A DNA stretch of 64,000 nucleotides, from NCBI RefSeq assembly GCF_019448255.1, contig NZ_CP080410.1, forward strand, positions 868,001 to 932,000, given 5' to 3'. Made by a program: the position numbers and the translations under genes. Below are positions 8,454 through 16,122 of this stretch, one piece after another. The notes beneath the pieces were generated by a model, which did no database searches, had not been told where the DNA came from, and saw only the letters and a list, made by a program, of their open reading frames with translations. This DNA comes from Qipengyuania flava (GTDB lineage: Bacteria; Pseudomonadota; Alphaproteobacteria; Sphingomonadales; Sphingomonadaceae). Positions within the stretch are counted from its first letter, which is position 1, and each line of letters opens with the position of its first letter.

Positions 8454-10967
8454 ATGAAAAAGAGAACAACCGGTCACATCACCCGCGCGGCGCTGCTCAG
8501 CAGCACCATGATCGCAGCCGCTACGGCCGTCCCCGCCTTTGCGCAGGACGGCGGCGAAGCCGCGAGCGCGCCGACAGGCGATAACGTCATCGTCGTCACC
8601 GCAACCCGCCGCGAAGCGTCGGTCCAGGACATCCCGCTCAACATCGCGGCCGTGGGCGCCGAACAGATCGAGGAGCAGGGCCTTACCGAACTGTCGGACC
8701 TCCTGCCGTTCGTACCCGGCATCAACATCGTCGACCGTGGCGGCCGCCAGGGTAACCCGGTGATCGTGCGCGGCCTGAACGTCGACGCAATCGGCTCGGG
8801 CGACGGCAACAACGACGGCGGCGGCACGGTCGCCACCTACATCGGCGAAATCCCCGTGTTCGTTGACCTCAAGCTCAACGACCTCGAGCGCGTCGAAGTG
8901 CTGCTTGGCCCGCAAGGCACGCTCTACGGTGCCGGCACGCTGGGCGGCGCGATCCGCTACATCCCGCGCAAGCCGCAGTTCGGCGAAACCACCGGCTCGG
9001 TCCGCGGCGAAGTGTCGAAGTTCGATGAGGCATCGAGCCTCAGCTACGAAGCCGGCATGACGCTCAACGTCGGCCTGACGGACACCTTCGCGATCCGCGG
9101 CTCGCTCGACTGGACCGACAATTCGGGCTTCATCGATTACGTCAACGTGGTCGACCAGATCGGCGTCACGAACCCCGATACGGGTGCCGGCCTCAGCCGC
9201 GTCAAGGATGCCGATGGCGAGCAGACCCTGTCGGGCCGTATCGCGGCGCGCTGGGAACCGGCGCCCTGGTTCGATGCGACGCTGACCTACTATTACCAGG
9301 AAGCCGACATCGAAGGCCGCCGGGTTTCGCACTGGCGCAACAATGTGCCGGGCCTGCTTGACAGCACCGCCAGCGTCGGCCGCTACGAAGCCGCCTTCCG
9401 CGTGCGCGAACCCAACACCATCACCAACGACCTGATCGCGCTCGAAATGGTCGCCGACCTCGGCTTTGCCGAACTGACCTCGGCAACCGGCTGGAGCACC
9501 TTCAGCGACGATGGCCAGCGCGACCAGACCAACCTGCTGATCACGCTGGAATACAGCTACGAGCTGTTCCCGGGCTTCACCGCCTTCACCCGCGAAGTGG
9601 GCGAAGAAGAGCGGATCAACCAGGAAATCCGCCTCGTGTCGAAGGGCGATGGTCCATTCAACTGGATCCTCGGCGGCTATTACAACCGCTTCGATGCAGC
9701 CGGTTCCTCGTCGGAATTCGTTCCCAACTACGTCCAGTACGTGAACCAGCCGGCTCTGGGCTTCGGCCTGACCGACCGTCCGGACGCGCTGGAGTACTTC
9801 TCCACCGCGCGCAGCCGCCTGACGGAAGCCGCGGTCTTCGGTGAACTGGGCTACACCTTCTTTGACCAGCTGACCGTGACCCTGGGTGGCCGCTATTACG
9901 ACTACAGCCTCAAGGCCGCCTCGACGGTGGACTTCCCGCTGTTCGAGCCGCTCAGCTACACCCCGCTTACGCTCGACCAGGTTGCGAGCCAGGCCTTCGA
10001 TCCCGCGCTTGCGCAGTCGGACAATGGCTTCCTGTTCAAGGCCAACGTGTCCTGGCAGGCGAGCGACGATCTGCTGCTCTACGCAACGGTCAGCGAAGGC
10101 TACCGCATCGGCGGCGTGAACGGCCTCGGCGAATGCCCGGCATTCGATCCCAACGCCACGCAGGGCGCCTGTGCGCTGGCACCGGGCCAGCAGTTCGGCC
10201 CCAACCCGACCGATATCTCGGCGCGCGATGAACGCCAGTTCTCGCCCGACACCACCCGCAACTACGAAATCGGCTTCAAGTCGACGCTTGCGGACGGGGC
10301 GCTGACGTTCAACGGGGCGTTCTACTACATCGACTGGATCGATCCGCAGCTCGGCTCGGCAACGGTGAACGCGAACATCCCGATCACGGTCAACGGTTCG
10401 GGCGCAAGCTCGAAGGGTGTCGAGCTGTCGGCAAGCTGGCGGGCGACCGACCGCTTCCAGCTGCGCGGCAACTTCAGCTACACCGATTCGACGCTGACCG
10501 CGTTCACGCCGGACCTGATCCGCACGATCACGCCTCCGGGCTTCGGTTCGGGCTTCGAGGATGGCCAGGACGGCGATCGCCTGCCCGGTTCGCCGAAGAC
10601 GCAGTTCTCGCTGTTCAGCGCCTACAACCTGCCGCTCGACAATGGCGATGGCCTCGTCTTCAACGGCAGCCTGACCTACCAGAGCAGCGTGCTGACGCGC
10701 GCCGGCGGGCGTGGGTCCAGCTTCACGCTGCCGGGATTCGCCGTTGCGAACGCAGCGGTGTCGTATGAAGCGGCGAACTGGACCGCGACGCTGTTCGTCG
10801 ACAACCTGTTCGACAAGTTTGCGGAGACCGGTGCGATCGGTACGCCGCAGTTCAACCAGACCGTGACCGACTTCGAAGGCGGCACCGTGTATCCGCGGGC
10901 CTTCTCGACGCACATCCTGCCTCCGCGGCAGATCGGTCTGCGGTTCTCCTACAACTTCGGTCAGTAA
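8454..10967 (+). CDS. TonB-dependent outer-membrane receptor
   Basis: An 837-residue precursor with a signal peptide (AAATAVPAFAQ). A TonB-box-like stretch NVIVVTATRREASVQDIP near residue 45 leads into a plug domain with LSDLLPFVPGINI, PVIVRGLNVD and VEVLLGPQGTLYGAGTLGGAIRY, the hallmark of siderophore- or vitamin-type receptors. A barrel follows and ends in the aromatic RFSYNFGQ. GAGGT precedes the ATG by about eight bases. The adjacent gene on the other strand is the TPR-sulfotransferase. The substrate cannot be assigned; the plug phrases are of the general iron-complex receptor class common and much amplified in sphingomonads. Confidence 0.92.
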   Translation: MKKRTTGHITRAALLSSTMIAAATAVPAFAQDGGEAASAPTGDNVIVVTATRREASVQDIPLNIAAVGAEQIEEQGLTELSDLLPFVPGINIVDRGGRQGNPVIVRGLNVDAIGSGDGNNDGGGTVATYIGEIPVFVDLKLNDLERVEVLLGPQGTLYGAGTLGGAIRYIPRKPQFGETTGSVRGEVSKFDEASSLSYEAGMTLNVGLTDTFAIRGSLDWTDNSGFIDYVNVVDQIGVTNPDTGAGLSRVKDADGEQTLSGRIAARWEPAPWFDATLTYYYQEADIEGRRVSHWRNNVPGLLDSTASVGRYEAAFRVREPNTITNDLIALEMVADLGFAELTSATGWSTFSDDGQRDQTNLLITLEYSYELFPGFTAFTREVGEEERINQEIRLVSKGDGPFNWILGGYYNRFDAAGSSSEFVPNYVQYVNQPALGFGLTDRPDALEYFSTARSRLTEAAVFGELGYTFFDQLTVTLGGRYYDYSLKAASTVDFPLFEPLSYTPLTLDQVASQAFDPALAQSDNGFLFKANVSWQASDDLLLYATVSEGYRIGGVNGLGECPAFDPNATQGACALAPGQQFGPNPTDISARDERQFSPDTTRNYEIGFKSTLADGALTFNGAFYYIDWIDPQLGSATVNANIPITVNGSGASSKGVELSASWRATDRFQLRGNFSYTDSTLTAFTPDLIRTITPPGFGSGFEDGQDGDRLPGSPKTQFSLFSAYNLPLDNGDGLVFNGSLTYQSSVLTRAGGRGSSFTLPGFAVANAAVSYEAANWTATLFVDNLFDKFAETGAIGTPQFNQTVTDFEGGTVYPRAFSTHILPPRQIGLRFSYNFGQ

Positions 10968-10982
10968 ACCGTCCGAAGACCC

Positions 10983-11021
10983 AAAAATCCCCGCCCGGCG
11001 AGAGTGTGCGCCGGGCGGGGA
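10983..11021 (-). terminator. Intrinsic terminator of the fasciclin gene
   Basis: A perfect 13-bp stem, 10988-11000 with 11009-11021, has an eight-base loop. Read on the minus strand it is followed by TTTTT (complement of 10983-10987), so it terminates the fasciclin transcript. It may also stop the converging receptor transcript, although no U-run exists in that direction. Confidence 0.85.
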
Positions 11022-11081
11022 CGAGTTGGGTGCCGCGCGGAGGATGGGGTGGCCCGGCCGGCACCCTGGGGGACAACCGGA

Positions 11082-11651
11082 TCAACCGGGCAGGAAAACC
11101 CCGTCCGTGACATGGATCACGCCGTTGGTGGTCTTCACATCGGCCTGGACAACCTTGGTGGTGCGACCGGCATTGTCGGTCACGACGATGGTGTGGCCAT
11201 CGAAGGCCGCGCTCAGCGTTTCACCCGCGACCGTCTGGAATTCGTAGGTACCGCCCGACTGGCGGATCGCCTGCGTCAGCGCTGCGGCCGGCACGCGGCC
11301 CGAGACGACATGGTAAGTGAGGACATTGGTCAGAGTGCCCTTGTTCTCCGGCTTCAGCAGCGTCGAAACCGTGCCATCCGGCAGGGCCGCAAAGGCATCA
11401 TCGGTCGGGGCAAAGACGGTGAACGGGCCCGGCGAAGACAGCGTGTCCACGAGGTCCGCCGCCTTCACGGCAGCCACGAGCGTGTCGTGGACGCCAGTGC
11501 CGACAGCGGTTTCGACGATGTTGGGCTGGCTCTTGGCCGCCTTCATACCATGGTCGTGAGCGATAGCCGGGGCTCCGGTCGCAAGGGCGAAGGTGCCCAT
11601 GGCCGCAAACGAAGCGAGGGCTGCGGCTTTGAACTTGGTGGAAATCGACAT
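11082..11651 (-). CDS. Exported fasciclin (FAS1) domain protein
   Basis: A 189-residue protein with a signal peptide (cleavage near APAIAHD) and a single FAS1 domain. The H1-type motif is PFTVFAPTDDAFAALP, and the closing H2-type segment is VKTTNGVIHVTDGVFLPG. FAS1 domains mediate cell adhesion or surface interactions. The start is set by AAAGGAGAG eight bases before the ATG. It lies downstream of the ECF sigma and RskA-type anti-sigma genes and carries its own candidate ECF promoter. This arrangement resembles the mycobacterial SigK-RskA control of the fasciclin proteins MPT70 and MPT83, so it is the most likely regulatory target of this sigma factor. Confidence 0.93.
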   Translation of the reverse strand: MSISTKFKAAALASFAAMGTFALATGAPAIAHDHGMKAAKSQPNIVETAVGTGVHDTLVAAVKAADLVDTLSSPGPFTVFAPTDDAFAALPDGTVSTLLKPENKGTLTNVLTYHVVSGRVPAAALTQAIRQSGGTYEFQTVAGETLSAAFDGHTIVVTDNAGRTTKVVQADVKTTNGVIHVTDGVFLPG

Positions 11652-11697
11652 TCGTAACTCTCCTTTGCACAAGGCCCCGTCCTGCCTGTGCGATGAG

Positions 11698-11723
11698 TTA
11701 CGAAGGCGGCTGCGCTGCGGATG
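11698..11723 (-). promoter_or_regulatory. Candidate ECF-type promoter upstream of the fasciclin gene
   Basis: On the minus strand CATCC (complement of 11719-11723) and CGTAA (complement of 11698-11702) are separated by exactly 16 bases and sit about 47 bases before the fasciclin start. Spacing and CATCC-like -35 agree with SigK-type ECF promoters, which in mycobacteria are CCATCC / CGAAT. That the neighbouring sigma factor uses it is inference. Confidence 0.45.
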
Positions 11724-11744
11724 CAGCGGGCTGCAAAAAAGTGG

Positions 11745-12464
11745 CTAAATCGTTGTAAACCGGGCTTCTGCGACCACCGGGCCTGCGTCGGCATCGGCCG
11801 GCTTGCCGCCCAGAGGCTCGCGCGTCAGCACCAGCTGGGATCCGCTTTCGAGCGCGCGGGCGACATCGGCGGGTACGGTATGCGCGACGACCTTGCCCGG
11901 CGTGACGATGCCAAGCGACACAAGGTCGCCCTCTGCCGGGACAAACCAGATCTCATGGTCGTGTACGCCATCAGCGGAAAGGCCGACCGCGCCGACCAGC
12001 AGGCTGTCGTCTTCGGGAAGATAGGTGAAGTCGAGGCTGAGCGGCGTGCCTTCGATAGGCATGTTCGCAGCAAGCAGCGGCAGGTTCTGGCCGGCGTTTG
12101 CCACCTGGGGCGCATCGGGGTCAGTCGGCCCGCCCAGCTGGGGCAGGGCGAGGAAGGCCAGCGCAACCGCGGCTGCGGCACTCAATCCGCCGGCCCATTG
12201 CCAGCGGCGCAGGCTGCGGCGCAGCGATATCACCTCGGCGCTTCCGCCATCATCGGCGAGCTCGGCCTCGATCCGCCGCCAGACTTCGGCGCGGGGCGTT
12301 CGCGGATCGACCGCATCGGCCAGCGGGGCCAGCCGCTCCTGCCACTGGGTCACCTGCGCGGCAAACGCGGGATCGCTCGCTTCGCGGGCGCGCGCGGCAA
12401 GCAGTTCCTCGCCTTCGAGGAGGCCGAGTGCGTATTCCGCGGCAAGGGTCTGCTCAGCCGTCAT
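11745..12464 (-). CDS. RskA-like anti-sigma factor
   Basis: An N-terminal helical anti-sigma region (AAEYALGLLEGEELLAAR) is followed by a basic stretch, one transmembrane helix around residues 90-112 (AGGLSAAAAVALAFLALP) and a periplasmic RskA-type domain containing DGVHDHEIWFVPAEG. It would sequester the co-encoded ECF sigma at the membrane and release it after a signal, normally by regulated proteolysis. The ATG overlaps the sigma stop codon as ATGA at 12461-12464, which fixes the start and implies translational coupling at near-equal stoichiometry. No zinc-binding HxxxCxxC motif is present, so it is not a ZAS-type thiol sensor. Confidence 0.9.
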   Translation of the reverse strand: MTAEQTLAAEYALGLLEGEELLAARAREASDPAFAAQVTQWQERLAPLADAVDPRTPRAEVWRRIEAELADDGGSAEVISLRRSLRRWQWAGGLSAAAAVALAFLALPQLGGPTDPDAPQVANAGQNLPLLAANMPIEGTPLSLDFTYLPEDDSLLVGAVGLSADGVHDHEIWFVPAEGDLVSLGIVTPGKVVAHTVPADVARALESGSQLVLTREPLGGKPADADAGPVVAEARFTTI

Positions 12465-13030
12465 TCGCCCGCCTCCATACACCCTTTGAGCTTGGCAAGC
12501 CCGCGGCGGATCCAGCTTTTCATCGTCCCCAGGGGCACGTCCATGCGCTCTGCCAACTCGGCATAGGTGCGCCCTTCGAAGAAGGCGGTGCGGATCGCCT
12601 CGCGCGGGGTCTCGTCGAGCGTTTCAAGGCAAGTGTGCACGCGCGCGCTGCGTTCCTCGTCGATCATCATCGTGTCGGCGAGCGGCGCGCTGTCGGGAAT
12701 GGGGGCGGCTTCATCCTCCGGCACGGCGCCGCGGCGCACCTTGCCCGTGCGCAGCCGGTCGACCGCGCGGTTGCGGGCAAAGGTCGCCAGCCACGAAATC
12801 GGGCTCGCCCGCTCGGGGTCGTAGCGGTCGGCACGGCGCCACAAGGTAAGGTAGACGTCCTGCAATGCGTCCTCGGCTTCTTTCTCGTCCCCCAAGATAC
12901 GGTAGCAGATGCCGAATAGTTTCGCCGAGGTTGCACGGTAAACCTCTTCGAGCGCCGCGCGGTCGCCGCCTGCCAGCCGGCGCATGGCCGCCTTGAGCTT
13001 TTCGCGGGCTTCGGCGGAAGCGGCGCGCAT
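12461..13030 (-). CDS. ECF-family RNA polymerase sigma factor (SigK-like)
   Basis: A 189-residue alternative sigma factor. Region 2 shows GICYRILGDEKEAEDALQ and DRYDPERASPISWLATFARN; region 4 has YAELAERMDVPLGTMKSWIR, a helix-turn-helix for -35 recognition. It starts at ATG 13028-13030, overlapping the upstream CDF stop as TGATG, and its own stop overlaps the anti-sigma start. The context CDF, sigma, anti-sigma, fasciclin suggests that the operon responds to an envelope or metal signal. SigK-like assignment is from partner genes and sequence style, not from a phylogeny. Confidence 0.93.
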   Translation of the reverse strand: MRAASAEAREKLKAAMRRLAGGDRAALEEVYRATSAKLFGICYRILGDEKEAEDALQDVYLTLWRRADRYDPERASPISWLATFARNRAVDRLRTGKVRRGAVPEDEAAPIPDSAPLADTMMIDEERSARVHTCLETLDETPREAIRTAFFEGRTYAELAERMDVPLGTMKSWIRRGLAKLKGCMEAGE

Positions 13031-13950
13031 CAGCAACCGCTCTCGCAATGGTGTTCGCGTTCGATCTGGATGGTTGAATGGCCAATTCCGTGATCGTGAT
13101 CGAGCGCGTGCTGGATTTCGCGCAGCAGTGCATCGCCCGGATGGCCTTCCGGCATGATCAGATGCGCGGTCAGCGCGGTTTCGGTGGTGCTCATCGGCCA
13201 GATGTGGAGGTCATGGACCGCCGCTACGCCGGGAAGGCCTGTGAGATAGGTTCGTACGTCAGTCTCGGAGATGCCCTTGGGGACCGCCAGCATGCTCATG
13301 GCGATGGAATCCTTGAGCAGGCCCCAGGTGCCCCAGGCGATGACCGCCACGATCACGAGGCTGACGGCCGGGTCGATCCACGCGTTCCCGGTCCACAGGA
13401 TCGCGAGCCCGGCGATAACCACGCCGAGGCTGACCAGCGCGTCCGCCGCCATATGGAGGAAGGCGCCGCGAATGTTGATGTCGTGCTGGCCGCGCAGGAA
13501 GAGCGCGGCGGTGCCGGCGTTGATGACGATGCCGATGCCCGCCACGATGGCCATGGTTTCGCCTTCGACGGGAGCCGGCTCGGCGATGCGGTGCAGTGTC
13601 TCGAACAGGATCGCGCCGATGGCGACCAGCAAAAGGCCCGCGTTGGCCAGCGCGGCAAGGATGGTCGAGCTCTTGTAGCCGTAGGTGAACCGCTGCGAGG
13701 GCGGGCGCTTGGCCGCGACGCTTGCCCCCCAGGCGAGCATCAGGGCGAGCACGTCGGACAGGTTGTGTCCCGCATCGGCAATCAGCGCCATCGAACCGGA
13801 AATCCAGCCGTAGACCGCCTCGACGATCACGAAGCCTGTGTTGAGGATGATCCCGATCAGGAAGGCGTTGCCGAAATCGGCCGGCGCGTGGCTGTGACCG
13901 TGGCCATGCCCGTGCCCATGGCTGTGCGTATGGTTGTGACCCGCGCCCAT
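13030..13950 (-). CDS. CDF-family zinc/cobalt/cadmium exporter (CzcD/ZitB type)
   Basis: Inner-membrane metal/proton antiporter. The N-terminus is a histidine-rich strip (HNHTHSHGHGHGHGHSH) likely to bind zinc. Six hydrophobic helices follow, with the metal-site motifs HNLSD in helix II and HMAAD in helix V. The cytoplasmic C-terminal domain contains AVHDLHIWPMS and ends in a His/Cys-rich HHCESGC. The start is ATG 13950, seven bases after the mtgA stop; an ATG at 13989 would overlap mtgA and is less likely. It is translationally coupled to the ECF sigma gene. Confidence 0.95.
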   Translation of the reverse strand: MGAGHNHTHSHGHGHGHGHSHAPADFGNAFLIGIILNTGFVIVEAVYGWISGSMALIADAGHNLSDVLALMLAWGASVAAKRPPSQRFTYGYKSSTILAALANAGLLLVAIGAILFETLHRIAEPAPVEGETMAIVAGIGIVINAGTAALFLRGQHDINIRGAFLHMAADALVSLGVVIAGLAILWTGNAWIDPAVSLVIVAVIAWGTWGLLKDSIAMSMLAVPKGISETDVRTYLTGLPGVAAVHDLHIWPMSTTETALTAHLIMPEGHPGDALLREIQHALDHDHGIGHSTIQIEREHHCESGC

Positions 13951-13957
13951 CTCGGTC

Positions 13958-14626
13958 CTAGCGATAGACGCAGGAATCGAGCCCGTCACGCGCGACGACG
14001 CCGATACGCGCGGAAATCGTGTTGCCGTGGCGCGCCAGCCAGCCGCCCGGGTTCTTCACCGACCGCTCCTTGGGCAGCGGCAGCGCGGCGGCCATCCGCG
14101 CGGCTTCCAGCTGGGTGAGCGAGGCCGCCGACTTGCCGAAATAGCGCCGCGCGCCCGCTTCGACGCCATAAGTGCCGATGCCGGTTTCCGCGACGTTGAG
14201 ATAGACTTCCATGATCCGCCGCTTGCCCCAGATCTGCTCGATCAGCAGGGTGAACCAGGCCTCGAAACCCTTGCGGATGTAACCGCCGCCTTGCCACAGA
14301 AAGACGTTCTTCGCCGTCTGCTGGCTGATCGTGGAACCACCACGGAGGCGCCCGCCCTGGCGGTTGCTTTCAATCGCTTTCTCGATCGCCTCGCGGTCGA
14401 AGCCGTCGTGGGCACAGAATTTGCCGTCCTCGGCCGCGATCACCGCACGGACCATGGATCGGTCGATGTTCGATAGCGCGGTCCAGTCCTTGGTGATGCC
14501 GTTCGCGTCCATCAGCATCGTGGCGGTCACCGGAACCGGGACGAAGCGGAACAGCAACACAAGCAGGAGGCTGAGGCCAACGAAGCCGAGTAAGGCCTTG
14601 AACAGGAAGCGAACCAGCCAGCGCAT
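13958..14626 (-). CDS. mtgA: Monofunctional biosynthetic peptidoglycan transglycosylase
   Basis: Family GT51 enzyme that polymerises lipid II into glycan strands at the inner membrane. One N-terminal transmembrane helix (residues 6-28) is followed by the catalytic motif AAEDGKFCAHDGFD, which contains the general-base Glu, and by RGGSTISQQTAKN and KRRIMEVYLN motifs. No transpeptidase domain is present, and the 222-residue length is normal for MtgA. It heads the minus-strand run into the CDF and sigma genes. Confidence 0.95.
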   Translation of the reverse strand: MRWLVRFLFKALLGFVGLSLLLVLLFRFVPVPVTATMLMDANGITKDWTALSNIDRSMVRAVIAAEDGKFCAHDGFDREAIEKAIESNRQGGRLRGGSTISQQTAKNVFLWQGGGYIRKGFEAWFTLLIEQIWGKRRIMEVYLNVAETGIGTYGVEAGARRYFGKSAASLTQLEAARMAAALPLPKERSVKNPGGWLARHGNTISARIGVVARDGLDSCVYR

Positions 14627-14733
14627 GGCGCGCCTTTAGCCTTCGGCCGGGCATGGCGCAATCTGCCAGCTTGCCCGGCGCCGCGCGTCGTGCTTACGTC
14701 GCGGCCCGGCGAGGGGCCGTGAGGGAGTATTCA

Positions 14734-16068
14734 ATGCGCAAGGCACTTTTGGGCACCGCCGCGTTCGCCGCGGCCCTTTCACTGGGCGCTGCGCCCGCAG
14801 CCGCGGATCCCGCGGCGATCAAGCAGGCCGTGGCGGCGGATTACGACAGCCACCTCGAAGCGCTGTTCAAGCATTTTCACGCCAATCCCGAACTCTCGTT
14901 CCTTGAAACCGAGACGGCCAAGCGCATGGCGAGCGAGCTGCGCGCTGCGGGTCTCGAGGTAACCGAAGGTGTGGGCGGCACCGGCGTTGTCGGCATCGTC
15001 CGCAACGGCGATGGTCCGCTGATCCTGCTGCGCGCCGATATGGACGGGCTGCCGATGCCGGAGAAATCGGGGCTCGATTACGCCTCCACGGCGACCCAGG
15101 TCGGGCTCGACGGGCAGGAGTACCCGGTCATGCATGCGTGCGGCCATGATGTGCACATCACCTCGATGGTGGGCACCGCGCGGCGCCTGATGGCGATGAA
15201 GGACCAGTGGTCGGGCACGCTCATGTTCATCGTCCAGCCAGCCGAGGAACGCGTGGGCGGGGCCAAGGCGATGCTCGATGATGGGCTCTACGAACGCTTC
15301 GGCAAGCCGGATTACGCGCTGGCGTTCCACGTCGCCTCGATCCTGCCCACCGGCAAGATCTCGGCTTCCGAATCCATCCAGTATTCGAGCGCGGATTCGG
15401 TCGACATCATGGTACCCGGGGTCGGCGCGCATGGCGCAAGCCCGCATATGGGCCGCGATCCGGTCTATATCGCATCGCAGATCGTCACGGCCATGCAGTC
15501 GGTCGTCAGTCGCGAGATCCAGCCGCTCTCGCCCGCAGTCATCACCGTGGGTGCCTTCCATTCGGGTACCAAGCACAACATCATTTCCGACCGCGCGGAC
15601 CTTCAACTGACGGTGCGCGCCAATGACGAGGCGACCCGCGCGCAGCTGCTGGCCGCGATCGAGCGCATCGCTGTTGGTATCGGCAAGGCGCACGGCCTGC
15701 CTGACGAGCTGCCGGTGACGGTCACCGTGTCCGAAGGCACACCCGTCACCAACAACGATCCGGAGCTCGCGCGCCGCCTCAACGCGGTGATGAAGCGCGA
15801 CCTTGGTGAAGATGTCTGGCAGCCCTGGGAGCAGCGCGGCATGGGCGCGGAGGACTTCGCCTATTTCGTCGCCGATGAATACGGTGTGCCGGGTTACTAT
15901 TTCGCGGTCGGCGGTACGCCGCAGGAAGCCTTCGACGCAGAGGCTGCCGGCGGGCCCGCAGTACCCTCGCACCATTCGCCGCTCTTCAAGGTGGCGCCGC
16001 GCGAATCGGTGACGCTCGGCACCGAGGCGATGATCGCCGCGGTTCTCGACCTCGCGCCGCCCTCGTAA
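14734..16068 (+). CDS. Exported M20-family amidohydrolase (M20D, hippurate hydrolase-like)
   Basis: A 444-residue precursor with a signal peptide (LGTAAFAAALSLGAAPAAAD). The M20D metal ligands are visible in HACGHDVH and PAEERVGG, and a dimerisation insert contains GVGAHGASPHMG. Related enzymes hydrolyse N-acyl amino acids or indole-amino acid conjugates; here the signal peptide places it in the periplasm. The start is set by GAGGGAG before ATG 14734; the frame opens earlier but lacks support. It is divergent from mtgA across about 107 bases. Confidence 0.92.
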   Translation: MRKALLGTAAFAAALSLGAAPAAADPAAIKQAVAADYDSHLEALFKHFHANPELSFLETETAKRMASELRAAGLEVTEGVGGTGVVGIVRNGDGPLILLRADMDGLPMPEKSGLDYASTATQVGLDGQEYPVMHACGHDVHITSMVGTARRLMAMKDQWSGTLMFIVQPAEERVGGAKAMLDDGLYERFGKPDYALAFHVASILPTGKISASESIQYSSADSVDIMVPGVGAHGASPHMGRDPVYIASQIVTAMQSVVSREIQPLSPAVITVGAFHSGTKHNIISDRADLQLTVRANDEATRAQLLAAIERIAVGIGKAHGLPDELPVTVTVSEGTPVTNNDPELARRLNAVMKRDLGEDVWQPWEQRGMGAEDFAYFVADEYGVPGYYFAVGGTPQEAFDAEAAGGPAVPSHHSPLFKVAPRESVTLGTEAMIAAVLDLAPPS

Positions 16069-16122
16069 CCGGGCGTTCCCGGCCTCCACTCCTTGTTTGC
16101 AATTAGCCGCTAGGTCCGCTGC

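Noticed and set aside
8319-10913. 864-residue open frame on the minus strand
   Set aside because: It lies exactly antisense to the TonB receptor, has no known family features and is rich in Arg/Ala/Val as expected of a GC-rich shadow frame.
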